64,000 nt of DNA from Balanoglossus misakiensis (taxonomy: Eukaryota; Hemichordata). The position numbers and the translations under genes are program-made. The notes beneath the pieces were generated by a model. That model had not been told where the DNA came from and made no database searches. It worked only from the letters and a program-made list of their open reading frames with translations. Each line of letters starts with the position of its first letter. Position 1 is the stretch's first letter. Of the stretch, positions 1-11,540 are shown piece by piece. The DNA is taken from positions 11,842,001-11,906,000 of the forward strand of contig CM082588.2 of the NCBI GenBank assembly GCA_040954595.2. The letters are read 5' to 3'.

Positions 1-144
1 ACCAATAAACTGGCCCACAGCAGATGAGTTCATTTCAACAGGTGCCAAGCTCTTTGGCTAGAATAGATAAAATATATTGATGCCGCAATGAATGAATGAA
101 AACAGTATGAATGACCAGTCAATGGAGCTCTCCAATGGCACGTA

Positions 145-329
145 AGATCTGTCTTGAAATTGCAGAAAGTACTCTAATTTGAAACAGGGTTAAAGACCAT
201 ACAACACACCCAGCAGTGAGGGCGCTTTAGTGCATGTACACAATTAATAATTGATGCAGGACGGCTTGCCAATTAAATGTCTATTTTACAGAAAATATAA
301 GGTACTTTCTCCATTTCCATTACAGATCT
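145..329. mobile_element. MITE-like segment of the long units (type copy)
   Basis: This segment separates long from short units. Its ends are imperfect inverted repeats: 28 bp at 145-172 and 302-329 agree at 23 positions when one is reverse-complemented, with AGATCTGT at the outer edge and AGAAAGTAC at the inner edge. The interior has no open frame and contains CAATTA-A-TAATTG (241-253). It occupies unit positions 145-329 in L units starting at 1, 1455, 3005, 3732, 5006, 5458, 6458, 6910, 7636, 8363, 9635, 11089, 11541, 14823, 16920 and the other L starts listed in the blocks. I infer a non-autonomous DNA transposon remnant. Superfamily and target duplication are not clear; a fold-back element is the alternative. 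Confidence 0.55.
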
Positions 330-452
330 AGAATAGGCAAATTTGCAATTACACTCACTCGCATGAATGAATGCTGGCATCTGTGGTGGGCGGCGTGGAA
401 CTTTACTTGGTGGCGTGCCGGGAAGGAAGGTGCTCTCCTCAGCTCAACTGCC

Positions 453-906
453 ACCAATAAACTGGCCCACAGCAGATGAGTTCATTTCAACAGGTGCCAA
501 GCTCTTTGGCTAGAATAGATAAAATATATTGATGCCGCAATGAATGAATGAAAACAGTATGAATGACCAGTCAATGGAGCTCTCCAATGGCACGTAAGAT
601 CTGTCTTGAAATTGCAGAAAGTACTCTAATTTGAAACAGGGTTAAAGACCATACAACACACCCAGCAGTGAGGGCGCTTTAGTGCATGTACACAATTAAT
701 AATTGATGCAGGACGGCTTGCCAATTAAATGTCTATTTTACAGAAAATATAAGGTACTTTCTCCATTTCCATTACAGAATTCTAGAATAGGCAAATTTGC
801 AATTACACTCACTCGCATGAATGAATGCTGGCATCTGTGGTGGGCGGCGTGGAACTTTACTTGGTGGCGTGCCGGGAAGGAAGGTGCTCTCCTCAGCTCA
901 ACTGCC
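453..906 (+). repeat. L2 unit: filled counterpart of the S2 empty site
   Basis: In L2 the inverted-repeat segment ends ACAG-AATTCTAGAATAGG instead of ACAG-ATCTAGAATAGG. Removing exactly 179 bp (from ATCTGTC to TTACAG) gives GTAAG-AATTCTAGAATAGG, the S2 junction. L2 is 454 bp and S2 is 275 bp, so the lengths agree. The dinucleotide AG lies at both borders and could be a 2-bp duplication or chance microhomology. Other L2 units start at 10087, 12818, 13821, 23005, 45400, 48131, 49134 and 58318. Confidence 0.85.
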
Positions 907-3900
907 ACCAATAAACTGGCCCAAAGCAGATGAGTTCATTTCAACAGGTGCCAAGCTCTTTGGCTAGAATAGATAAAATATATTGATGCCGCAATGAATG
1001 AATGAAAACAGTATGAATGACCAGTCAATGGAGCTCTCCAATGGCACGTAAGATTCTAGAATAGGCAAATTTGCAATTACACTCACTCGCATGAATGAAT
1101 GCTGGCATCTGTGGTGGGCGGCGTGGAACTTTACTTGGTGGCGTGCCGGGAAGGAAGGTGCTCTCCTCAGCTCAACTGCCACCAATAAACTGGCCCACAG
1201 CAGATGAGTTCATTTCAACAGGTGCCAAGCTCTTCGGCTAGAATAGATAAAATATATTGATGCCGCAATGAATGAATGAAAACAGTATGAATGACCAGTC
1301 AATGGAGCTCTCCAATGGCACGTAAGATTCTAGAATAGGCAAATTTGCAATTACACTCACTCGCATGAATGAATGCTGGCATCTGTGGTGGGCGGCGTGG
1401 AACTTTCCTTGGTGGCGTGCCGGGAAAGAAGGTGCTCTCCTCAGCTCAACTGCCACCAATAAACTGGCCCACAGCAGATGAGTTCATTTCAACAGGTGCC
1501 AAGCTCTTTGGCTAGAATAGATAAAATATATTGATGCCGCAATGAATGAATGAAAACAGTATGAATGACCAGTCAATGGAGCTCTCCAATGGCACGTAAG
1601 ATCTGTCTTGAAATTGCAGAAAGTACTCTAATTTGAAACAGGGTTAAAGACCATACAACACACCCAGCAGTGAGGGCGCTTTAGTGCATGTACACAATTA
1701 ATAATTGATGCAGGACGGCTTGCCAATTAAATGTCTATTTTACAGAAAATATAAGGTACTTTCTCCATTTCCATTACAGATCTAGAATAGGCAAATTTGC
1801 AATTACACTCACTCGCATGAATGAATGCTGGCATCTGTGGTGGGCGGCGTGGAACTTTACTTGGTGGCGTGTCGGGAAGGAAAGTGGTCTCCTCAGCTCA
1901 ACTGCCACCAATAAACTGGCCCACAGCAGATGAGTTCATTTCAACAGGTGCCAAGCTCTTTGGCTAGAATAGATAAAATATATTGATGCCGCAATGAATG
2001 AATGAAAACAGTATGAATGACCAGTCAATGGAGCTCTCCAATGGCACGTAAGAATTCTAGAATAGGCAAATTTGCAATTACACTCACTCGCATGAATGAA
2101 TGCTGGCATCTGTGGTGGGCGGCGTGGAACTTTACTTGGTGGCGTGCCGGGAAGGAAGGTGCTCTCCTCAGCTCAACTGCCACCAATAAACTGGCCCACA
2201 GCAGATGAGTTCATTTCAACAGGTGCCAAGCTCTTTGGCTAGAATAGATAAAATATATTGATGCCGCAATGAATGAATGAAAACAGTATGAATGACCAGT
2301 CAATGGAGCTCTCCAATGGCACGTAAGAATTCTAGAATAGGCAAATTTGCAATTACACTCACTCGCATGAATGAATGCTGGCATCTGTGGTGGGCGGCGT
2401 GGAACTTTACTTGGTGGCGTGCCGGGAAGGAAGGTGCTCTCCTCAGCTCAACTGCCACCAATAAACTGGCCCACAGCAGATGAGTTCATTTCAACAGGTG
2501 CCAAGCTCTTTGGCTAGAATAGATAAAATATATTGATGCCGCAATGAATGAATGAAAACAGTATGAATGACCAGTCAATGGAGCTCTCCAATGGCACGTA
2601 AGATTCTAGAATAGGCAAATTTGCAATTACACTCACTCGCATGAATGAATGCTGGCATCTGTGGTGGGCGGCGTGGAACTTTACTTGGTGGCGTGCCGGG
2701 AAGGAAGGTGCTCTCCTCAGCTCAACTGCCACCAATAAACTGGCCCACAGCAGATGAGTTCATTTCAACAGGTGCCAAGCTCTTCGGCTAGAATAGATAA
2801 AATATATTGATGCCGCAATGAATGAATGAAAACAGTATGAATGACCAGTCAATGGAGCTCTCCAATGGCACGTAAGATTCTAGAATAGGCAAATTTGCAA
2901 TTACACTCACTCGCATGAATGAATGCTGGCATCTGTGGTGGGCGGCGTGGAACTTTACTTGGTGGCGTGCCGGGAAAGAAGGTGCTCTCCTCAGCTCAAC
3001 TGCCACCAATAAACTGGCCCACAGCAGATGAGTTCATTTCAACAGGTGCCAAGCTCTTTGGCTAGAATAGATAAAATATATTGATGCCGCAATGAATGAA
3101 TGAAAACAGTATGAATGACCAGTCAATGGAGCTCTCCAATGGCACGTAAGATCTGTCTTGAAATTGCAGAAAGTACTCTAATTTGAAACAGGGTTAAAGA
3201 CCATACAACACACCCAGCAGTGAGGGCGCTTTAGTGCATGTACACAATTAATAATTGATGCAGGACGGCTTGCCAATTAAATGTCTATTTTACAGAAAAT
3301 ATAAGGTACTTTTTCCATTTCCATTACAGATCTAGAATAGGCAAATTTGCAATTACACTCACTCGCATGAATGAATGCTGGCATCTGTGGTGGGCGGCGT
3401 GGAACTTTACTTGGTGGCGTGCCGGGAAGGAAGGTGCTCTCCTCAGCTCAACTGCCACCAATAAACTGGCCCACAGCAGATGAGTTCATTTCAACAGGTG
3501 CCAAGCTCTTTGGCTAGAATAGATAAAATATATTGATGCCGCAATGAATGAATGAAAACAGTATGAATGACCAGTCAATGGAGCTCTCCAATGGCACGTA
3601 AGAATTCTAGAATAGGCAAATTTGCAATTACACTCACTCGCATGAATGAATGCTGGCATCTGTGGTGGGCGGCGTGGAACTTTACTTGGTGGCGTGCCGG
3701 GAAGGAAGGTGCTCTCCTCAGCTCAACTGCCACCAATAAACTGGCCCACAGCAGATGAGTTCATTTCAACAGGTGCCAAGCTCTTTGGCTAGAATAGATA
3801 AAATATATTGATGCCGCAATGAATGAATGAAAACAGTATGAATGACCAGTCAATGGAGCTCTCCAATGGCACGTAAGATCTGTCTTGAAATTGCAGAAAG

Positions 3901-5909
3901 TACTCTAATTTGAAACAGGGTTAAAGACCATACAACACACCCAGCAGTGAGGGCGCTTTAGTGCATGTACACAATTAATAATTGATGCAGGACGGCTTGC
4001 CAATTAAATGTCTATTTTACAGAAAATATAAGGTACTTTCTCCATTTCCATTACAGATCTAGAATAGGCAAATTTGCAATTACACTCACTCGCATGAATG
4101 AATGCTGGCATCTGTGGTGGGCGGCGTGGAACTTTACTTGGTGGCGTGCCAGAAAGGAAGGTGCTCTCCTCAGCTCAACTGCCACCAATAAACTGGCCCA
4201 CAGCAGATGAGTTCATTTCAACAGGTGCCAAGCTCTTTGGCTAGAATAGATAAAATATATTGATGCCGCAATGAATGAATGAAAACAGTATGAATGACCA
4301 GTCAATGGAGCTCTCCAATGGCACGTAAGATTCTAGAATAGGCAAATTTGCAATTACACTCACTCGCATGAATGAATGCTGGCATCTGTGGTGGGCGGCG
4401 TGGAAATTTACTTGGTGGCGTGCCGGGAAGGAAGGTGCTCTCCTCAGCTCAACTGCCACCAATAAACTGGCCCACAGCAGATGAGTTCATTTCAACAGGT
4501 GCCAAGCTCTTTGGCTAGAATAGATAAAATATATTGATGCCGCAATGAATGAATGAAAACAGTATGAATGACCAGTCAATGGAGCTCTCCAATGGCACGT
4601 AAGATTCTAGAATAGGCAAATTTGCAATTACACTCACTCGCATGAATGAATGCTGGCATCTGTGGTGGGCGGCGTGGAACTTTACTTGGTGGCGTGCCGG
4701 GAAAGAAGGTGCTCTCCTCAGCTCAACTGCCACCAATAAACTGGCCCACAGCAGATGAGTTCATTTCAACAGGTGCCAAGCTCTTTGGCTAGAATAGATA
4801 AAATATATTGATGCCGCAATGAATGAATGAAAACAGTATGAATGACCAGTCAATGGAGCTCTCCAATGGCACGTAAGATTCTAGAATAGGCAAATTTGCA
4901 ATTACACTCACTCGCATGAATGAATGCTGGCATCTGTGGTGGGCGGCGTGGAACTTTACTTGGTGGCGTGCCGGGAAGGAAGGTGCTCTCCTCAGCTCAA
5001 CTGCCACCAATAAACTGGCCCACAGCAGATGAGTTCATTTCAACAGGTGCCAAGCTCTTTGGCTAGAATAGATAAAATATATTGATGCCGCAATGAATGA
5101 ATGAAAACAGTATGAATGACCAGTCAATGGAGCTCTCCAATGGCACGTAAGATCTGTCTTGAAATTGCAGAAAGTACTCTAATTTGAAACAGGGTTAAAG
5201 ACCATACAACACACCCAGCAGTGAGGGCGCTTTAGTGCATGTACACAATTAATAATTGATGCAGGACGGCTTGCCAATTAAATGTCTATTTTACAGAAAA
5301 TATAAGGTACTTTCTCCATTTCCATTACAGATCTAGAATAGGCAAATTTGCAATTACACTCACTCGCATGAATGAATGCTGGCATCTGTGGTGGGCGGCG
5401 TGGAACTTTACTTGGTGGCGTGCCGGGAAGGAAGGTGCTCTCCTCAGCTCAACTGCCACCAATAAACTGGCCCACAGCAGATGAGTTCATTTCAACAGGT
5501 GCCAAGCTCTTTGGCTAGAATAGATAAAATATATTGATGCCGCAATGAATGAATGAAAACAGTATGAATGACCAGTCAATGGAGCTCTCCAATGGCACGT
5601 AAGATCTGTCTTGAAATTGCAGAAAGTACTCTAATTTGAAACAGGGTTAAAGACCATACAACACACCCAGCAGTGAGGGCGCTTTAGTGCATGTACACAA
5701 TTAATAATTGATGCAGGACGGCTTGCCAATTAAATGTCTATTTTACAGAAAATATAAGGTACTTTCTCCATTTCCATTACAGATCTAGAATAGGCAAATT
5801 TGCAATTACACTCACTCGCATGAATGAATGCTGGCATCTGTGGTGGGCGGCGTGGAACTTTACTTGGTGGTGTGCCGGGAAGGAAGGTGCTCTCCTCAGC
5901 TCAACTGCC

Positions 5910-8900
5910 ACCAATAAACTGGCCCACAGCAGATGAGTTCATTTCAACAGGTGCCAAGCTCTTTGGCTAGAATAGATAATATATATTGATGCCGCAATGA
6001 ATGAATGAAAACAGTATGAATGACCAGTCAATGGAGCTCTCCAATGGCACGTAAGATTCTAGAATAGGCAAATTTGCAATTACACTCACTCGCATGAATG
6101 AATGCTGGCATCTGTGGTGGGCGGCGTGGAACTTTACTTGGTGGCGTGCCGGGAAGGAAGGTGCTCTCCTCAGCTCAACTGCCACCAATAAACTGGCCCA
6201 CAGCAGATGAGTTCATTTCAACAGGTGCCAAGCTCTTCGGCTAGAATAGATAAAATATATTGATGCCGCAATGAATGAATGAAAACAGTATGAATGACCA
6301 GTCAATGGAGCTCTCCAATGGCACGTAAGATTCTAGAATAGGCAAATTTGCAATTACACTCACTCGCATGAATGAATGCTGGCATCTGTGGTGGGCGGCG
6401 TGGAACTTTACTTGGTGGCGTGCCGGGAAGGAAGGTGCTCTCCTCAGCTCAACTGCCACCAATAAACTGGCCCACAGCAGATGAGTTCATTTCAACAGGT
6501 GCCAAGCTCTTTGGCTAGAATAGATAAAATATATTGATGCCGCAATGAATGAATGAAAACAGTATGAATGACCAGTCAATGGAGCTCTCCAATGGCACGT
6601 AAGATCTGTCTTGAAATTGCAGAAAGTACTCTAATTTGAAACAGGGTTAAAGACCATACAACACACCCAGCAGTGAGGGCGCTTTAGTGCATGTACACAA
6701 TTAATAATTGATGCAGGACGGCTTGCCAATTAAATGTCTATTTTACAGAAAATATAAGGTACTTTCTCCATTTCCATTACAGATCTAGAATAGGCAAATT
6801 TGCAATTACACTCACTCGCATGAATGAATGCTGGCATCTGTGGTGGGCGGCGTGGAACTTTACTTGGTGGCGTGCCGGGAAGGAAGGTGCTCTCCTCAGC
6901 TCAACTGCCACCAATAAACTGGCCCACAGCAGATGAGTTCATTTCAACAGGTGCCAAGCTCTTTGGCTAGAATAGATAAAATATATTGATGCCGCAATGA
7001 ATGAATGAAAACAGTATGAATGACCAGTCAATGGAGCTCTCCAATGGCACGTAAGATCTGTCTTGAAATTGCAGAAAGTACTCTAATTTGAAACAGGGTT
7101 AAAGACCATACAACACACCCAGCAGTGAGGGCGCTTTAGTGCATGTACACAATTAATAATTGATGCAGGACGGCTTGCCAATTAAATGTCTATTTTACAG
7201 AAAATATAAGGTACTTTCTCCATTTCCATTACAGATCTAGAATAGGCAAATTTGCAATTACACTCACTCGCATGAATGAATGCTGGCATCTGTGGTGGGC
7301 GGCGTGGAACTTTACTTGGTGGCGTGCCGGGAAGGAAGGTGCTCTCCTCAGCTCAACTGCCACCAATAAACTGGCCCACAGCAGATGAGTTCATTTCAAC
7401 AGGTGCCAAGCTCTTCGGCTAGAATAGATAAAATATATTGATGCCGCAATGAATGAATGAAAACAGTATGAATGACCAGTCAATGGAGCTCTCCAATGGC
7501 ACGTAAGATTCTAGAATAGGCAAATTTGCAATTACACTCACTCGCATGAATGAATGCTGGCATCTGTGGTGGGCGGCGTGGAACTTTACTTGGTGGCGTG
7601 CCGGAAAAGAAGGTGCTCTCCTCAGCTCAACTGCCACCAATAAACTGGCCCACAGCAGATGAGTTCATTTCAACAGGTGCCAAGCTCTTTGGCTAGAATA
7701 GATAAAATATATTGATGCCGCAATGAATGAATGAAAACAGTATGAATGACCAGTCAATGGAGCTCTCCAATGGCACGTAAGATCTGTCTTGAAATTGCAG
7801 AAAGTACTCTAATTTGAAACAGGGTTAAAGACCATACAACACACCCAGCAGTGAGGGCGCTTTAGTGCATGTACACAATTAATAATTGATGCAGGACGGC
7901 TTGCCAATTAAATGTCTATTTTACAGAAAATATAAGGTACTTTCTCCATTTCCATTACAGATCTAGAATAGGCAAATTTGCAATTACACTCACTCGCATG
8001 AATGAATGCTGGCATCTGTGGTGGGCGGCGTGGAACTTTACTTGGTGGCGTGCCGGGAAGGAAGGTGCTCTCCTCAGCTCAACTGCCACCAATAAACTGG
8101 CCCACAGCAGATGAGTTCATTTCAACAGGTGCCAAGCTCTTTGGCTAGAATAGATAAAATATATTGATGCCGCAATGAATGAATGAAAACAGTATGAATG
8201 ACCAGTCAATGGAGCTCTCCAATGGCACGTAAGAATTCTAGAATAGGCAAATTTGCAATTACACTCACTCGCATGAATGAATGCTGGCATCTGTGGTGGG
8301 CGGCGTGGAACTTTACTTGGTGGCGTGCCGGGAAGGAAGGTGCTCTCCTCAGCTCAACTGCCACCAATAAACTGGCCCACAGCAGATGAGTTCATTTCAA
8401 CAGGTGCCAAGCTCTTTGGCTAGAATAGATAAAATATATTGATGCCGCAATGAATGAATGAAAACAGTATGAATGACCAGTCAATGGAGCTCTCCAATGG
8501 CACGTAAGATCTGTCTTGAAATTGCAGAAAGTACTCTAATTTGAAACAGGGTTAAAGACCATACAACACACCCAGCAGTGAGGGCGCTTTAGTGCATGTA
8601 CACAATTAATAATTGATGCAGGACGGCTTGCCAATTAAATGTCTATTTTACAGAAAATATAAGGTACTTTCTCCATTTCCATTACAGATCTAGAATAGGC
8701 AAATTTGCAATTACACTCACTCGCATGAATGAATGCTGGCATCTGTGGTGGGCGGCGTGGAACTTTACTTGGTGGCGTGCCGGGAAGGAAGGTGCTCTCC
8801 TCAGCTCAACTGCCACCAATAAACTGGCCCACAGCAGATGAGTTCATTTCAACAGGTGCCAAGCTCTTTGGCTAGAATAGATAAAATATATTGATGCCGC

Positions 8901-11540
8901 AATGAATGAATGAAAACAGTATGAATGACCAGTCAATGGAGCTCTCCAATGGCACGTATGATTCTAGAATAGGCAAATTTGCAATTACACTCACTCGCAT
9001 GAATGAATGCTGGCATCTGTGGTGGGCGGCGTGGAACTTTACTTGGTGGCGTGCCGGGAAGGAAGGTGCTCTCCTCAGCTCAACTGCCACCAATAAACTG
9101 GCCCACAGCAGATGAGTTCATTTCAACAGGTGCCAAGCTCTTTGGCTAGAATAGATAAAATATATTGATGCCGCAATGAATGAATGAAAACAGTATGAAT
9201 GACCAGTCAATGGAGCTCTCCAATGGCACGTAAGATTCTAGAATAGGCAAATTTGCAATTACACTCACTCGCATGAATGAATGCTGGCATCTGTGGTGGG
9301 CGGCGTGGAAATTTACTTGGTGGCGTGCCGGGAAAGAAGGTGCTCTCCTCAGCTCAACTGCCACCAATAAACTGGCCCACAGCAGATGAGTTCATTTCAA
9401 CAGGTGCCAAGCTCTTTGGCTAGAATAGATAAAATATATTGATGCCGCAATGAATGAATGAAAACAGTATGAATGACCAGTCAATGGAGCTCTCCAATGG
9501 CACGTAAGAATAGAATAGGCAAATTTGCAATTACACTCACTCGCATGAATGAATGCTGGCATCTGTGGTGGGCGGCGTGGAACTTTACTTGGTGGCGTGC
9601 CGGGAAGGAAGGTGCTCTCCTCAGCTCAACTGCCACCAATAAACTGGCCCACAGCAGATGAGTTCATTTCAACAGGTGCCAAGCTCTTTGGCTAGAATAG
9701 ATAAAATATATTGATGCCGCAATGAATGAATGAAAACAGTATGAATGACCAGTCAATGGAGCTCTCCAATGGCACGTAAGATCTGTCTTGAAATTGCAGA
9801 AAGTACTCTAATTTGAAACAGGGTTAAAGACCATACAACACACCCAGCAGTGAGGGCGCTTTAGTGCATGTACACAATTAATAATTGATGCAGGACGGCT
9901 TGCCAATTAAATGTCTATTTTACAGAAAATATAAGGTACTTTCTCCATTTCCATTACAGATCTAGAATAGGCAAATTTGCAATTACACTCACTCGCATGA
10001 ATGAATGCTGGCATCTGTGGTGGGCGGCGTGGAACTTTACTTGGTGGCGTGCCGGGAAGGAAGGTGCTCTCCTCAGCTCAACTGCCACCAATAAACTGGC
10101 CCACAGCAGATGAGTTCATTTCAACAGGTGCCAAGCTCTTTGGCTAGAATAGATAAAATATATTGATGCCGCAATGAATGAATGAAAACAGTATGAATGA
10201 CCAGTCAATGGAGCTCTCCAATGGCACGTAAGATCTGTCTTGAAATTGCAGAAAGTACTCTAATTTGAAACAGGGTTAAAGACCATACAACACACCCAGC
10301 AGTGAGGGCGCTTTAGTGCATGTACACAATTAATAATTGATGCAGGACGGCTTGCCAATTAAATGTCTATTTTACAGAAAATATAAGGTACTTTCTCCAT
10401 TTCCATTACAGAATTCTAGAATAGGCAAATTTGCAATTACACTCACTCGCATGAATGACTGCTGGCATCTGTGGTGGGCGGCGTGGAACTTTACTTGGTG
10501 GCGTGCCGGGAAGGAAGGTGCTCTCTTCAGCTCAACTGCCACCAATAAACTGGCCCACAGCAGATGAGTTCATTTCAACAGGTGCCAAGCTCTTTGGCTA
10601 GAATAGATAAAATATATTGATGCCGCAATGAATGAATGAAAACAGTATGAATGACCAGTCAATGGAGCTCTCCAATGGCACGTAAGATTCTAGAATAGGC
10701 AAATTTGCAATTACACTCACTCGCATGAATGAATGCTGGCATCTGTGGTGGGCGGCGTGGAACTTTACTTGGTGGCGTGCCGGGAAGGAAGGTGCTCTCC
10801 TCAGCTCAACTGCCACCAATAAACTGGCCCACAGCAGATGAGTTCATTTCAACAGGTGCCAAGCTCTTTGGCTAGAATAGATAAAATATATTGATGCCGC
10901 AATGAATGAATGAAAACAGTATGAATGACCAGTCAATGGAGCTCTCCAATGGCACGTAAGATTCTAGAATAGGCAAATTTGCAATTACACTCACTCGCAT
11001 GAATGAATGCTGGCATCTGTGGTGGGCGGCGTGGAACTTTACTTGGTGGCGTGCCGGGAAGGAAGGTGCTCTCCTCAGCTCAACTGCCACCAATAAACTG
11101 GCCCACAGCAGATGAGTTCATTTCAACAGGTGCCAAGCTCTTTGGCTAGAATAGATAAAATATATTGATGCCGCAATGAATGAATGAAAACAGTATGAAT
11201 GACCAGTCAATGGAGCTCTCCAATGGCACGTAAGATCTGTCTTGAAATTGCAGAAAGTACTCTAATTTGAAACAGGGTTAAAGACCATACAACACACCCA
11301 GCAGTGAGGGCGCTTTAGTGCATGTACACAATTAATAATTGATGCAGGACGGCTTGCCAATTAAATGTCTATTTTACAGAAAATATAAGGTACTTTCTCC
11401 ATTTCCATTACAGATCTAGAATAGGCAAATTTGCAATTACACTCACTCGCATGAATGAATGCTGGCATCTGTGGTGGGCGGCGTGGAACTTTACTTGGTG
11501 GCGTGCCGGGAAGGAAGGTGCTCTCCTCAGCTCAACTGCC
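5910..11540 (+). repeat. Satellite block 2, units 18-33
   Basis: Unit starts: 5910 S1, 6184 S1, 6458 L, 6910 L, 7362 S1, 7636 L, 8088 S2, 8363 L, 8815 S1 (junction GTATGATTCTAG), 9089 S1, 9363 S5 (junction GTAAGAATAGAATAG, 272 bp), 9635 L, 10087 L2, 10541 S1, 10815 S1, 11089 L. The L2 unit at 10087 has two private changes (ATGAATGACTG and CTCTCTTCAG). All the rare variants named here recur 35,313 bp downstream, which makes this block a good anchor for the large duplication. Confidence 0.93.
9363..9634 (+). repeat. S5 short unit with rare junction
   Basis: The junction reads GTAAGAATAGAATAGG, 3 bp shorter than S2. Its only other copy in the window is 44676-44947, exactly 35,313 bp away, so it tags the large duplication. 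Confidence 0.9.

Larger units (their letters stand above)
1..5909 (+). repeat. Satellite block 1, units 1-17
   Basis: Unit starts and classes: 1 L, 453 L2, 907 S1, 1181 S1, 1455 L, 1907 S2, 2182 S2, 2457 S1, 2731 S1, 3005 L, 3457 S2, 3732 L, 4184 S1, 4458 S1, 4732 S1, 5006 L, 5458 L. The L unit at 1455 carries private substitutions near its end (GTGTCGGG, AAAGTGGTC around 1870-1888). The part from about 2182 matches the block after the transposon at an offset of 34,313 bp until unit gains or losses shift the register. Confidence 0.93.

Noticed and set aside
142-325. Short units as retroposed spliced copies of long units
   Set aside because: Splicing at GTAAG and CAG would give CAC-ATCTAG, but short units keep GTAAG before TCTAG.
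360-452. tRNA-derived or other RNA polymerase III unit in the GC-rich part
   Set aside because: No A-box/B-box pair and no tRNA fold could be recognised around GGTGGGCGGCGTGG.
964-1185. Recurring 73-codon open frame on the minus strand of short units (and an 83-codon version in S3 units)
   Set aside because: It recurs only because the DNA repeats. It runs across the variable junction and changes its C-terminus in S3. No recognisable domain, and nothing suggests coding constraint.
1181-1454. CENP-B box in the TTCGG-bearing units
   Set aside because: TTCGGCTAGAATAG does not fit the TTCGnnnnAnnCGGG core; centromeric role cannot be claimed from this.
2017-2208. Recurring 62-76-codon open frames on the plus strand
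   Set aside because: Same reason: the frame differs with the junction variant (starts MTSQW, MMQDG or MNENS) and the shared part is translated satellite. No family resemblance.
2017-2208. Cloning scars, because GAATTC, AGATCT and TCTAGA cluster at the junction
   Set aside because: They occur in every unit in ordered combinations with natural variants and no vector sequence; they follow from the A/T-rich border and the inverted repeat.
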